Positions 27,101 to 38,900 of a stretch of DNA of 64,000 nucleotides are shown one piece after another. Location: positions 62,625,810-62,689,809 of the forward strand of contig CM041083.1 of NCBI GenBank assembly GCA_023079485.1, written 5' to 3'. Each line of letters starts with the position of its first letter. The first letter of the stretch is position 1. The stretch comes from Archilochus colubris. Taxonomy: Eukaryota > Chordata > Aves > Apodiformes > Trochilidae. The notes under the pieces are model-generated. The model had not been told where the DNA came from. It saw nothing but the letters and a program-made list of their open reading frames with translations, and made no database searches. The position numbers were made by a program, and so were the translations under genes.

Positions 27101-29014
27101 CATACAGAACAAGTTTCCTCTCCACCAAGACTGCAAGCTGCTGTTTTGCAGATCAGAAGAGTCAGCTTCCCCAGATAAGGCAGCTCCTTCCTGGAAATGG
27201 AAGATAGACCTGTCTTATCTCAGGAGTGGGAAGATAAAAGGTCACTCTTCACTAGGTGGCAAAGTTCTCACCTCAAAAGCTTTGCCCCTTGATTGGCACA
27301 GAACAGTCAAGGTCATGGAACTTTTAATCAGACGCCTGGATAATTACTAAATCATTATTAATTATATCAGAGAGCCGAGACCTCAGAGGAAAGGCAAAGC
27401 AAACAAAGAGCCCAATGAAGCCTCTTCTGTTGTTGGAAAAAATTGGTAATTAAAAGTCATGAGTGCACCAAAGAGTGAGGGAACAGCATCACAGTCACTG
27501 TTCAGGATTCAGGAGTGACTTGCATACAAAACAGCAGGCTTGTCTCCCTGGGGAAATTACAGAGTACTGCAATACAAAGCAGCAAGTAGGAGGGGAAGAA
27601 AAAAAAAAAAAAGCAACAGAGAAAGAACCACTCCTGCTTTATCACAAAAGCTTTATTTGCCCTGCAGTGTCCCAGGTTTGAGATGGGCCTTCCACATGTT
27701 TCTGGTAGCTCTAGAAAGCCTTCTCCCAGCCTTATATCATGAAGGGTTCCTACTCTGAGAAGCACACAAAGGAGTGAGACCTTGTGTTCAGCCTAATTGA
27801 GCCTACACATACTCCTGGCCCTTGCCCTGGAGCCCTTGACCAAACAAAGACTATTTCAATGAAAAGGTTTCATTTGCCTCAATGACCTGAGCTAAGCTTT
27901 AGGGACTACCTTTGCACCAGAACCTGACCTTCAGAGTATCACTACCAAAAATCAAAGAACTTCAATCTGCCCTTAAAAAAAACCTAAACATAAAAAAAAA
28001 AACCCTCAAAGAAGAAAGAATGTCATGGTCCTGTTCACATCATAATAAATCAGACTATGTAGTAATGAATCCCACTGAAACCAGAGCAAGTGCTTTTGCT
28101 AATAAATCTGTGAGAAGATACTGATCTGCTCCTAAACCAATGATACAATGCAGCATCTCGGGGCACTGAGATATCAATTATCAGACTGGATGAAAAGAGG
28201 CATCACACTATCTACTGTCATTTGCAGGGAAACACAAGAATCTCTGATCTGCTAGACAGCTAGCCTTACAGATACAGTCCTAAAGAGGACCATATGTTAG
28301 AGGTAGCAAGTCTGGGCATTCTGCCCCAAAGAGATCAGTTTAGATGCATTGTGAGACTGAAGCAAGAAGAACAGTCACATGTTCTCAGCCCTCCCAACAT
28401 CAAAAAAGAGAGGTGCAAAACACCACAGGCCCAAGGAGAACAGTTTTAAGACCCAGAGGCTGGAATACAGAAATGTTTTCTACTCCACTGCTCCAACTGC
28501 AATGACTCAAAAAGATGTAACTTCCAGACACTCTAAATAAAAAATTCTTTCATTTAAAACATGAGCAAGAAGGAATAAAGGATAACCACAGCAGAAGCAG
28601 TAATGCAATTTGTGGGAGTCTGCCACTGAATAAAAAATTAATAACAAACAACCTCTGGCTAACTGCAGCCATTTCATTACACTTAACTTCGACAGATGTG
28701 AATCCAATAAACTTTTATTGAAGTGCATCTGGTCCTTCTTTATTGTTTTTCTGAACTTCCATTGCTTGCTAACATAATGCCCTTTCACTGTTGCAGCTGT
28801 ACCACAGCATTCTGGTTCCTGCTGCTGAATGCTAAGCCCCAGACTCCCAAGTGACAGCACCTTACCTGTTGAAGATATCACCCGACACCTTTTGCAGATA
28901 CTGAAGTGCATCAGCCACCTGCAGAACAGCCTCCTCCCTGCGTAAGTCTGGTTGGATCAGGGGAACCGAGTATGGCTGCCCTTCCAAAAAGTGCTTCTGG
29001 GCTACTGTAGCCAT
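32..29014 (-). CDS. WASHC1: WASHC1 (WASH complex subunit 1), coding span, 3' end outside window
   Basis: WASHC1 is the nucleation-promoting subunit of the WASH complex, which activates Arp2/3 on endosomes and drives retromer-linked sorting. Seven coding exons on the minus strand were placed by their match to WASH1 and by AG/GT borders. Their lengths (149 coding, 112, 147, 137, 136, 205, 165) join in phase to give 350 codons plus one base. Residues 1 to about 170 form the N-terminal WASH homology region, 180 to 295 the conserved middle region, and 304 to 326 are proline rich. Human WASH1 has about 465 residues, so roughly 110, including the WCA tail that binds actin and Arp2/3, lie left of position 1. 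No frameshift or internal stop is seen, so the gene looks functional. The positions of exon junctions up to residue 227 correspond one to one with the human protein. Identity is near certain. Confidence 0.97.
197..636 (-). other. WASHC1: WASHC1 intron 7
   Basis: 440 bases between the GTATTT donor and the TTTCAG acceptor. I see no repeat or extra exon in it. Confidence 0.9.
637..841 (-). CDS. WASHC1: WASHC1 exon 7 (residues 228-295)
   Basis: A 205-base exon with acceptor TTTTAG (843-842) and donor GTATTT (636-631). It encodes [30 protein letters not shown] and [11 protein letters not shown], then IPELPTF. This is the most conserved stretch of the WASH1 middle region and is diagnostic for the family. 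It ends in phase 1, leaving a G that joins AT of exon 8 to form aspartate 296. Confidence 0.96.
842..1995 (-). other. WASHC1: WASHC1 intron 6
   Basis: 1,154 bases of unique-looking sequence, bounded by GTGAG and TTTTAG on the minus strand. No recognisable repeat or coding segment is seen. Confidence 0.9.
1996..2131 (-). CDS. WASHC1: WASHC1 exon 6 (residues 182-227), with the ubiquitination-site lysine
   Basis: A 136-base exon with acceptor TCTTAG and donor GTGAG. It encodes [18 protein letters not shown], then [21 protein letters not shown]. The lysine of SITK falls at residue 220 in the joined protein. Human WASH1 Lys220 is the site of K63-linked ubiquitination by TRIM27 with MAGE-L2 (established knowledge), so the site is conserved in position. 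It ends in phase 0. Confidence 0.96.
2132..3066 (-). other. WASHC1: WASHC1 intron 5
   Basis: 935 bases bounded by GTGAGA and TCTTAG. No repeat family is recognised. Confidence 0.9.
3067..3203 (-). CDS. WASHC1: WASHC1 exon 5 (residues 137-182)
   Basis: A 137-base exon with acceptor TTGCAG (3204 side) and donor GTGAGA (3066-3061). It begins [13 protein letters not shown], contains the acidic EDDAEEGLG stretch, and ends with [11 protein letters not shown] plus the first two bases of a leucine codon. The order and sequence match human WASH1 closely. It ends in phase 2. Confidence 0.96.
3204..7554 (-). other. WASHC1: WASHC1 intron 4
   Basis: 4,351 bases. It includes an old CR1-like fragment near 3918-4000 and an AT-rich stretch at about 4,560-4,800. 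No additional exon is recognised. Confidence 0.88.
3918..4000. repeat. Ancient CR1/L3-like 3' fragment
   Basis: The phrase around GCCATCCCAGATCAGACC resembles the widespread reptile/bird LINE tail that reads, in better copies, as 'gccatactgggtcagacc', followed by a degraded version of the usual next segment. It is strongly diverged, and its edges and orientation are uncertain. Confidence 0.45.
7555..7701 (-). CDS. WASHC1: WASHC1 exon 4 (residues 88-136)
   Basis: A 147-base exon of exactly 49 codons, with acceptor CCACAG and donor GTAAGG, phase 0 on both sides. It encodes the WASH1 signature [16 protein letters not shown], then SIFAGAEDP, and ends [13 protein letters not shown] symmetric phase-0 exon could be skipped without a frameshift, though skipping would remove a highly conserved part of the WASH homology region. 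Confidence 0.96.
7702..8417 (-). other. WASHC1: WASHC1 intron 3
   Basis: 716 bases between the GTAGTG donor and the CCACAG acceptor. Nothing else is recognised in it. Confidence 0.9.
8418..8529 (-). CDS. WASHC1: WASHC1 exon 3 (residues 50-87)
   Basis: A 112-base exon bounded by acceptor CTAG (8531-8530) and donor GTAGTG (8417-8412). It completes the split arginine codon from exon 2 and encodes [19 protein letters not shown], then a helix ending [13 protein letters not shown], matching human WASH1 with a few conservative changes. The spacing of hydrophobic and charged residues suggests a coiled-coil helix within the WASH homology region. It ends in phase 0. Confidence 0.96.
15583..15985 (-). 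mobile_element. CR1 LINE fragment, 3' end
   Basis: Read on the plus strand it begins with CAGAATCATGTAATAG, followed by GTTGGAAGGGGC, CCAGGTTGCT, GGGATGGGGC, TTTGTCCTATAGCTACA and CCTTCTCTTCTCCAGGCTGA. These are landmarks of the reverse complement of avian CR1 3' ends, so the element lies on the minus strand, in the same direction as WASHC1. It is 5' truncated, as CR1 copies usually are, and diverged. Confidence 0.88.
16116..16138. repeat. Poly-T run
   Basis: About 23 uninterrupted T residues in WASHC1 intron 2, preceded by a further T-rich segment. Confidence 0.9.
18069..18073. repeat. Target-site duplication of the solo LTR, left copy
   Basis: ATTAC directly before the LTR matches ATTAC at 18891-18895 directly after it. 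Perfect copies suggest a comparatively young insertion. Confidence 0.85.
18074..18890 (-). mobile_element. Solo LTR of an avian endogenous retrovirus (ERVL-like)
   Basis: An 817-base element with TGTC...GACA termini (TGTCACGGTTT at the left, AAACCAGGACA at the right), flanked on both sides by ATTAC (18069-18073 and 18891-18895), a 5-bp target-site duplication. On the minus strand it opens TGTCCTGGTTTGGGCC, carries a TATA-like TATAAATTTGAGG (about 18553-18565) and an ATTAAA polyadenylation signal (18206-18211). These are in the right order for a minus-strand LTR. No gag, pol or env sequence is adjacent, so it is a solo LTR left by recombination. The ERVL assignment rests on the 5-bp duplication and a resemblance to songbird LTRs. 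Confidence 0.88.
18481..18533. repeat. Short imperfect tandem repeat within the LTR
   Basis: Four to five degenerate copies of a roughly 10-base GGAAATCTGG-like unit lie in the U3-like part of the solo LTR. Such arrays often act as enhancer elements in LTRs, but no function is shown here. Confidence 0.6.
21467..21497. repeat. Poly-T and GTT microsatellite
   Basis: About 21 T residues followed by a few GTT units, in WASHC1 intron 2. Confidence 0.85.
26396..26510. repeat. AT-rich imperfect dinucleotide/trinucleotide repeat
   Basis: About 115 bases made almost wholly of A and T, with repeated ATATAAT-type units and self-complementary blocks such as TATATATTATAACATATA. Confidence 0.85.
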
Positions 29015-29019
29015 TGTGC
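28866..29019 (-). CDS. WASHC1: WASHC1 exon 2, first coding exon (residues 1-50)
   Basis: The start codon is at 29014-29012, preceded in the exon by only five untranslated bases and a good acceptor (pyrimidine-rich, TTTAG). The exon ends with donor GTAAG at 28865-28861, in phase 2. The protein begins [12 protein letters not shown], followed by the invariant WASH1 block [13 protein letters not shown] and then [15 protein letters not shown]. This start gives the same residue numbering as human WASH1, which supports it over an ATG further upstream in the intron. This segment begins the WASH homology domain, which holds the protein in the WASH complex through FAM21 and related subunits (family knowledge). 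Confidence 0.96.
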
Positions 29020-32000
29020 CTAAAGGAAAGAACAAATAGGTCATTACAGTAAACACACATCCCATTTTATCACGGCTTTTACTCAGGGACTTCCACTGTC
29101 TGCTCCCCTAATTATTTTAGGAGAGCGTTTGCAATAGCACTGGTGAGCTGGGCAAAAAGGTACAGGTAGTAAGCTTGACATATTGGACTTTTAATAAATC
29201 CAAGGCAGCTACAGTGAGGTGGAATTTTCTTGCTCATCTGAATGCTCTTGCAAACTGTAATTTTATTTTTAGCATGATACTTAACAAGTCTCTGCTCAGC
29301 ACTGTGCTGAAAACAAAGACCACGTCTTGGAAGGAAGTTAGTTCAGGGTGGTGGTAAGACTTGTCAGAAATCACCATCCCCTCCTCCCATCCTTATATTC
29401 CAGATGGATACATTTCAGGTCATTCCACCCTATTAGCAAACTGCAGTATTTCATCTTGCACTTCTGCTCCAAGAAACACAACCACTCCTCCCTTCCAAGA
29501 ACAGCAGCTATGAAATTACAGGGCATGCATGTGCACACAAGCCCCTGCTCCAAGTAGGTTAATAAGAGTTTTTCCATTCTGAGGCTCCCAGGAGCTGCTC
29601 ATTGCTTCTGGTGACTGGAGTTCCCTTTGCAACTGTCTTGAAAGAAGCCTCCTTATTTTAAGATCCTTTCACCTAACCTAAACCTGAACTGTCACTGAAA
29701 TCTTCCAGTTGTGTTCAATGTGCACATCAGAGCAGTATGCATGCTCCTGGATGCAGCTGGGCCTGCACCACTGCTCTACAGTCCAGCCAAGAGGAGACTG
29801 TGCATCACACCTTTCCATCCTGCCAGCCTTGTTCACCTCTCCCTCAGCAGAGTCTGCATTCCATACTTTTGCTCCAAAGTAAGAAAAATGTTCACAGGTC
29901 ACCGAAGAAGGTATAGAGAAGAAATCCATTTCTCTGAACACATTAGAAATTGTAATCTCACAAATAACATTACTGTTAATACAGCCTGATAAATGATGAG
30001 TGTCTATGCAGTTTTCTAACCTAAATTGTACTGCTAGACCTACACAACTTCCTACAAACTTGTTTCCTCTGTGTGTCTTGCTCATTCAGACTGTAAAAAC
30101 CCACAATCTACAGCTGCTTCTTACAAGGTCTCAACGCGCAGAGTGCTTCACATCCATGTAAGAAAATAACCACTAAGCTGAAGAGAAGAAAAATGAAGGA
30201 GAAACAGAAAGCAAAGTATCAGAAACAGACAAGAGATATCTCAGAACACAACACATTCCCTTCATGGTACTTGGAGGTCTGCAGGAGCTAGTCCAGAGAA
30301 ACTGCTGTGTGCAAAATGCATTCCAGTCTGTACAGCAGAGCAGGTCTAGAATAACAAAAAACACAGCCTATAATGGAGACATTCACAAAATAAGAGCCTG
30401 ATGAGGTAGATACGGCATAAAATAACTGCTTAATAGGAATTTATTAGAGGGGTCTTCATATACTCTTTAAATTCCCTATCTTGCTGCACAAAAAGGTATC
30501 TAAAAAGGTATTAGACTTGCCTGCAGCCACCCCTGTACATTTAAGAAACATCATCCGCTGTCTCCAAATTTGTTCATTATGATTCTACCACAGCAGAAAG
30601 GCTTTCTGTAAATGTGACATGTCTATTGGTTTGTTCTGGTTTTTTTGTTTTGGTTTGGGTTTTTTTTGGGGGGCATGGTTGTTTGGAGTTGGTTTTGGGG
30701 GGAGGAAGGTATTTAATAATGAATCATGTGAGAGGAAAAAGAAGGAGGAAAGCTAAGAGCCTTTCCATGGGTAACAAATTTGCAAAAATCAAGCCCAGCC
30801 ATCAGAAGACCTATTCCTATTTCACTTCATGCATCACTGGTGGCCAGACTCTGTATCCACACTTCAGTGGCAATGTTTGCACACTGATTAGTCTTCCTGA
30901 CTGGGCCTATTCAGCAGGCAGGAAATTATTATTTAAAGTTGTAAAGCATACAAGTTAATCTGAGAGGAGTGCAGCTAATTTTGAGATGGTATTTTTTGAT
31001 CTGCTGACCACAACCAAGTTTGAGCTCTTTTGCTTTCAAATCTAGTATTTCCCTGACAATGCAGAACTAAGCAGCCAGACAAGACAACGATTTCACAGTC
31101 AGAGGATATTTTGGCTCCAGCAGCAAAACAGATTTATGATCCTCCCTGCCAATGGTCACAACTCTTCTGTTGAATCAATGCTGCTGATGGCTGCATTGCC
31201 TATTTTTAACTCAAATCAGTTCAGTGACCCAATTTACCACAGCCAGATAAACAGCTGTAATTGCCCAGTCATGACACAGAGTGGGAAGCAGGGAGAAGAT
31301 GGGGACTTTCTTAAACTTTCTCCACTATCAGAACCATTACTGTGTAATGGCAATCCTGCCCTGCAGGATGAGGCCAAACTCTTGAGACCAGATGAGATTA
31401 TACAGCCCCAGTATGACTTCCCAGGCTCTCATCAGACCCAATTCTCTTAGTGGCCTTTCTGAAGGCAAGCTCCATTCAGCTGCTGACTGACAGATGCTGA
31501 CACTCAGAAGTAGCACTTTTCCTACCAAACTGCTTCTTTCCTCTCCCTCAGAAGCTGCAGGCTGTTCTTCAGGACCCACTGCTCCCTTGCAAAGAGACCA
31601 CAGAGTAGTGAGGCAAAGCAGGAAAAGCCCCAAGTGCTCCTTCTCACACTGTCACAGTTTGGCTGTCAGTAAAGTTCAGTTTTAATGGTTCTCAACACAG
31701 CCTCTCACAGGAGCTCTAGATTCTCACCTTTCCTGAAAAAAAAACCAACAAGAAACAAACCCCAAACACATTATAGCAATGTGATAGACTCTGGTGGGAG
31801 CTGCTGTCAGAGACCAATACAAGAGACAAATCTTTCTGTGCAAGATAACAGATTTATAGCAGGGAAGGGGAAGCACAGCAACAGCCTTCTAAATAACTAG
31901 ATTCAGGCAAAATCCCATGCTACAGTTACTATTAATTACCTCTTGTGACCAAACTATCTGGAGAAACAAGTCAGTTTTACAAACACTTTGAGCAAAGGCC

Positions 32001-32929
32001 TGTCCATACGCTTAGAATAAAAGCAGAATTTCTTCCCGTAACAGACAGACTCTGCAGGAACAAGAAATATTTTAATAGGGAAAATTCAAAGCATTCCCAA
32101 CAAAACTCAGGAAAGAAAGCAAGGACTGAATGTCACTCAGCAAGACTGAATCTTCCCTTATCTCAACCTTCAGTGCACTGAGAAGGAAGCAGCACATTTC
32201 CTTGTCAGAATTAGGCATTACATGAAAACAAAGTGCTGCATATTAGAAATATCTCAACTCTCTCCCCCTGCCCAACCGAATGCCAAGTCTCCATCTGACA
32301 TACACACCAAAGCAGCAAGTAAACCATTCGTACCTTACACATGGAACTGACTTCCAGCAAAGCAATAAACTGGTTCCAGTATCCCTGCTGAATCTTAAAG
32401 AGGGAGCTGGCATGTTTCAGCAGAAAGTACAGCGTCCTAGAACTGATGGCTGACTCAGATGCTACAGTGAGAAATGGGCATATAAAATCCCAAAGCAAGT
32501 ATGATTCAGAAGAGCAGATGTCAGATCACCCAAGAGATTTAATCATTAGTGGTATGACCACCTGTGGGTCACACAAGGCAAAAGAAACAGCAACACAGCT
32601 TTTTTTTGTGTGTGTGATCAGAGGCTCTGGGAAAGAGATGCAGCAATCTGGAAGCTTTATTCAATTATTTTTTCTATGTCAACTTTCATGACCAAGACAA
32701 ATGTGCTCTGGTGTTACATAACAACCTCATTTGCCTTATTAAATTGCAAACAAAGAAAAAGGCTATTCTCTCACTGCACCACCTCTTTATGAGTGCTATG
32801 TCCTGATTTGGAAGTTCTGACTAGACCTAGCAACTGCTGAGATTTGCACTTTTGCCTTAAGCTATCTATGTCTTTAACCTCAAGCAAGCTGGTACAAAGC
32901 TCATGAGGGCTGGTGGCTAACCCTGTGCA

Positions 32930-32977
32930 CCCAAAGATCCTCTCTCCCTCCGTTCCAACGTGTGATTCTATGATTCA
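32930..32977 (+). mobile_element. Short CR1 LINE 3' tail
   Basis: AAAGATCC, then CGTTCCAACGTG and TGATTCTATGATTCA, resembles the last bases of CR1 elements in the plus direction. It is very short, so the call is tentative. Confidence 0.55.
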
Positions 32978-35900
32978 TAGGAGCAAAAGCTGAGAGAAAC
33001 AACAGCAAATGAAATCAGGAAATGCAAAATCAGCTTCCACCAGACTGTCTCACCTCTCCAAAAGACTTATGCCAGGAGAGATACAGGTTGAGCACTCCAG
33101 GGTTTTCAGGTGTCTGGAACTAACAACTGGTCTTACTGTTCAATCACCTCAGGCAAGTCTAATACTCTGATGGCTACATGGAGATTTGCAGGTCTGAACA
33201 CAGAAAAGGAATTACACAATACACTGACCTGAATAGGCAGAGGAAGGAACACTCTACCTGCTTTGCTCACCTCTTGGGTTACTTCCCCCTGAACCCCAAA
33301 ATAAAACTCCTAATGCCAAGGCTAAGCTCAAGACGACTTGTTACAGAGCAGAGTCTGCAAAAGTAACACTCACCTTAAGTTCTTTCAAAAATATTGCCCT
33401 ATGGAGGATCAATCACTGAGATTATTACCTACAAATTAAAAAACCCCCACAACCTTATAATATCTTTTCATGGAGACGTAAACAAAGGCAATATTATGAA
33501 AATAATTTGGCTGCCCTCAACACAAACAGGAACTATAAAGCTACATACAAGCACTTTGCAGATGCACACTTTGCTATGAAAATAAAAGGAGAATAAAGGA
33601 AGCCATCAACATTACTTGTTTCCTTACCATGCTTCAAAGGAGTAAAAAAGGGGACTCGGGGGAGAAGAGAGCTTAAATACTCTGAAAAAAATCAGTGTGT
33701 TTTCTTCAAAGATATAAGGGCTGCTTCAGTAATTACTGCCCTGATGCTTCTGTCAGTGCACAGGAAAGCAGCATGGCCTTAAATTCCCACGGGCAGTAAC
33801 ATCTTCAAGAAGTGACAAGCTATCCCTAGTCCTGTGCCTCTTCTTTGTAGGACTCTTAATAAAAGATCAATCCCTTGTAGCCTCACCTGCTGAAATGCAG
33901 TGATCAGCAGTATGCAATCAAACATAAGTCTGCATATCCCTTACCACATACCACTACACCACTGCCACCAGGATGGTTCCACAGTGGGAACAGACCAAGT
34001 CAGAGCCACAAATGAACTACAGGTTAAGATAAAACAGACTCAAAAGAGTGAGTAGAGATGGGCTTTGGGCACACCTTATTGAAAGGTGCTGTCACCTGTG
34101 ATAGAGAAAAGTCACACGCATAACTTGGTTTACAGTGAGAAGTCATCCCAAATTTCTCACCAACAGTGTCTTACACACAATACTTCCTATGCTTACCTGG
34201 ACAAATGTTGTCCCATCCTAGCTGACATAACAGACCTCTCTTATTCTCACTTTCCCCTCCTCCAATCCAGTGGACTACAGCACCACAATGAATGTCCCTT
34301 TCAGAGCTCATTGAGCTCCCAGCTGCTCCTAGAATGTTTGTTTTTGTGTCTCCTCACAAACTTCTACTGCTGTACACTTAGCTATAGTATGCTGTAGCTC
34401 TGTAATTAACAAACTGCTTCATCATCCTCATTCTCTACTTTCTGCACAGGCTTCCCATCTCAAATAAAGAGCAAATCAGCTGGTATATTCAAGTCATACC
34501 TTGGTTGTACTAGAAGCTTGCCTGGAGGCCATTCCAACAAATTAACAGAATTAATTCCTCCAAGGCAAATTTTTGATTTTAAAAAAGAAGATGGTTTTAT
34601 CATCTTGCCCTCCACAGATAAAGCACACTCCTGTGAATTTACCAGCTGCAAAGCCAGGGAACTGTATTTTAAAGAGAGACTTCAAATGCTTGGAAAACAA
34701 AACATGTCACTGCATATGCTCTTTCTGTTAAGGAACAGGATAAGGCTGTGTGTGCTCATGTACTCACACAGATGTAGACACACAACTGAAATGAAAGCCA
34801 GAAGTTGTTTACGTTCTAGTGGTAAACACAGCACAAGAGACTAGATTTAAGTCCTCTTTTATTGTGCACCAAATTATCATTCTGCCCTGTGTTGACATTC
34901 GTTGTAGGGGTTGAAATTTAGTCCTCCAGCAGAGCACACAATAGGTAATTACCCTAGATAGGACAGCAAGATGTATTTCCAGCAGTGAGATGAGAGGTTC
35001 ACCACAGTCCCTGTGCTGAGCCAACTTTACCTTTTTCAGGGTGAGAGGAGGGGGAGCAGGGAGGAGGAGAAGCACTTTGGTAAGTTAAGAGGATGAAAAG
35101 TCTATTTATATTTTTTAATTAACCATGTTCTACAGTGTTATTAAGCAGCAATCAAGGATGCAGATGGCACTGATTTGATTGGCAAGAGGTGCATTGTGCT
35201 GAATATTAAGGAACTCTGCCCCTATAAATAGGTCTAATCACCATCTGAAGGCCGAAAGGCAGTGATGAAAGAAAGTATTAATAAGACCATAATTAGGCCC
35301 TGTAGCAGGCTGTACTTCACCAGGGTGCTCATGTTACTAATGTCTCTTATAGTAGCATCCTCAAACTCCACTGTAGACAGTACTGTTTTGGGTCTTGAGA
35401 CCCCTAGTAGCTATTTTAGACAAAGCTATGAAGAACAGGGTTTCTCCATCTTTGGAGGGCTTGCCATCTGTTTGGATTTTATTTCCCAGTACCATTTCTG
35501 GAGGAAGAGAACTCTCCATGCCAGCTGTCCCACCCTGCCCACTCTCAATGAGTGAATTAAATTGGGCAGCTGCAGCTCCCCAGGCAGAGACTGGCAAAGG
35601 ATGTAGGTGAGACTTTCTAGAAGCTGTTGATGTCCCTCACAGCAGCAGGAGCATGTCATAGCCACACCTACATCACAAAGTTAAATTAGCTACAGCTGTA
35701 AAAGGCATTTCTGTTTCAACTTTGAAAAAAGACACTCAACCTCATACTTTCAGCCTGTCCTTACAGTACTGCATTACCTTAAAAGAACAACATAAAAAAG
35801 AAGCCCATTTAGAAAATGAGTCCTACACGGCATCTCCTGCTACATGATAATACTTCTAGAAGTTGCTCATTGATCCAGAACCACCTGAACAGCCAACACC

Positions 35901-38900
35901 TTTTCAAAAGCAGTCAGCCTCCCACACCACACCGTGGCTCTGCAGAAAGAGCAGAGCACTGGGGAGCCTGACCCAATAATCAGCAGAACCCAGGGGCTCA
36001 CACTGCCATTTCACACACTCCACGTCCTGACCTTGTGGGCTACTACTCTGCTTGGATATAGCAGAAATTGATTCCATCACTGAAACAGTCTCACCTTGTC
36101 TGTCCTAAAAGCAGCTGCAGGAAAAGCACTCTCTGCTGCTCTGGTAGGCAGCCACTGACTCCCCAGTGATAGAAACACCTCTCAGTTCTCTATATTCCAA
36201 GAGGTGTGGAATTACAGGCAGTCACCACATATGTGGTATCTCGCACATCCCAGGTACCACAAGAACGTGTTGCACCATGATGTCAGCCTTCATGCCCACT
36301 GAATCCATCTACTACTAATAGCCATTTGCTTCAACCCACCATATCTTGGAATCTGTATGAAAGGTACCCAAGAACCATTCAATTTAAAGTATGTTTTGCT
36401 CAACCTACCAACCACCAGCACTGTACTAGAAAATACTAGAAAGCTGTATTAAATTTATACCATGAAGATACTCACTTTTGGAAAGAGCGAGACTTTGATA
36501 TGAAACTTGCATCCAAAGCCCCAGTTCTTTTTCCCCAGTTAACTCCCTAAATTCCAGAGGGAACACAATATAGGCTGACTTGTAACAAAAGAGCTGCTTA
36601 CAGACACAGTTTCTGATAGGAACATGTGTCCCTGGACCATGGGCTGTGTCAGAGACAACAACCACCCGCTGCTACTTAGGTGTCTGTCCTACCCTGCTGT
36701 TTTCAGACTAAAAGGCTGTCTGTATGGGATCCTTCCTGAGCACTCACAGCTACCAAAGGACAAACAATGGCATGTAAAAAACCTACTTCTGAAAGTATAA
36801 GCCCAGTATTTAAGGCAGCCTGCCTCAAGAAGCCAGGGCCTGTTAACATCTTCAGCTCAAACACACTGCTTTGAAAGAAACAGTGGGTGTTGCAGCTAGT
36901 GAAGACAGATGATATCTGTGAGCTATAAGACATTAAGGCAAAGACATTATTGTCTGGTAACTACGTGCATGTGAACTGGAGGATTTGGTTTTCTACCAGC
37001 AGCAAAGTCTCTTGGTTCAAGTAAGCATGGGACTGAACCAATATATCAACAGACTTAGTGATGGTTCTTAAATGGAAACCCTCCCTTTCCCCAAAAAAAG
37101 AGCCATTAGATTTGTTGGTTTGTCACATAATACACCACCCTATTCCACTTAAGAATCAAAATTTGAGATCTTGGAGCCCAGCTTTACAATAGCATATAGC
37201 AACACCCTGGCAAATTGCAAAACACCTGACATTTAAAGAAGGATCATGCAAAATCTAATTATACCAACTCTCCAGAAGACAGAATGCTAATACATACAAT
37301 TATTTTCTGAAGTCAGAGACTTTAAAGAATTTAGAGGTGCACTTCAATCCTCCCAGCTCCACATGCTAACATGTGGCCTTTAAGCCACCTCTGTCTTCAA
37401 GGCAACCTATCAAGGCAGAGCTCTGCTGCACTGCCACAAGGCACCAAGCAACTGATTTCCTTCAGCTGGATACATAAAGTTCATGTTGACAGACAGATGC
37501 TGATATCTACAGCTAATCAGACAACCCACTCTGCAACTGTCACCTTTGGCTTTCATCATTAATGGAGACAACCAGGAGCTCTAATGAACAATTGATCTGA
37601 TTCTAAGGCAGACATCTAAAACTGAGCAAAAGCACTGAGTTAATTGCCTGCCTACTCTTCCTCTCACAATTTATTATAGAAGAAGTCTAAGCAAGTAGCT
37701 TAGCTACACCTACAATACAGACATCAAAAGGAATGCTGAGAATCACAGCCCAAACATCCAGATATAGCTCTTCAATTTCCTAAATGGGGGCACTTTGGTT
37801 TTGCATGCCTAAAATAGACAGAAGCCACCGGCTATGCTAGAAGTCCCCCATTGCCATTTTCCTGGTTCTCTTAGTATCTCTTAGATACCGAAGCTATGCA
37901 AAAGCAGGCTGAAACGCTGCTGTAGAGCTTCCTCCAAAATGTATGGTTCAGAGAAATCAGCTGTTCAATCCCATTCTCAGACCACAGCAACTAATACATA
38001 CTTCCAAAAAGCAGTTTCCCCACTCCACCTCACCCCCCCAAAAAAAAACCCAGTTACATTTTCCACCCTAATTTTCTTATGCAAAAATCAGCTTCTGCCT
38101 CCTGCACAGTGACCTTGGCTGCAGATTTAATTATTGACACATCTCACTGCCACAAACCCTAAGAAATGTTTTGTCTTTCATCTCCACACCTCTGCTCCAA
38201 AGTTCCAGAGTTTTGCAGCACCCACACCTCACATGCACTATGCTACAACAGATCCTGAGATATTTAATAAAGAAAACGAGTGAATCAAACTGGCAACCAA
38301 ACCCAGTTCTTGCCTGTTTTATACATTCAAAAGCAAATGAAGTGTTTGAGTTTCTGCAAGATGACAGAAGTCAACTCAATCACTGTAAGGAAACATTTTC
38401 CAACCTGTTCCATTTTGCTAGAAGGAATGTCCCTACAGGGTGGCCTGGATGACAGGAGCTGACAAAAAGGTAGGTCAAAAGAATGACACCTGGGGAATCA
38501 ATAATCCACTAAACAAACTGTGGGATGAACTGTTTTCTGGCAAAGGTTATCTGGTGAAGGGGTCTATGCAGAGCTGGTTAGCTATAGAATTTGCTTTGAG
38601 TGACAGAAATTATTCCCTTCAAGCTCAAATACTACAGGCATGGGAAACATCACAAGTTCAGACATAATCATCTTCTTCTGCATGCTATTTTTAATATTAA
38701 GAAAAATTAAAATAAGAAATCTGCCTTGCTTCATCTCAGTACTTTTTTTCCTCAGCCCTCATTTTTACTCTTCTCTTTTACTGCTCAGGCTGAGCTTGCA
38801 GTGATTATAGTTACCTGGTATTACCAGAGCCAAGAAGCCAGACTGCAGAGTAGATCTCAGGTATGATCGCTTTTAGTTTTCTTCCCAGTGACCTCCTGAG

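Larger units (their letters stand above)
8530..28865 (-). other. WASHC1: WASHC1 intron 2, 20.3 kb
   Basis: The longest intron in the window, from the GTAAG donor at 28865 to the CTAG acceptor at 8530. It holds a CR1 fragment (15583-15985), a small inverted repeat beside it, a solo LTR (18074-18890), poly-T runs (16116-16138, 21467-21487, 22764-22776) and an AT-repeat block (26396-26510). The remainder looks like unique, moderately AT-rich intronic DNA, and no exon of another gene was recognised. Confidence 0.88.
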
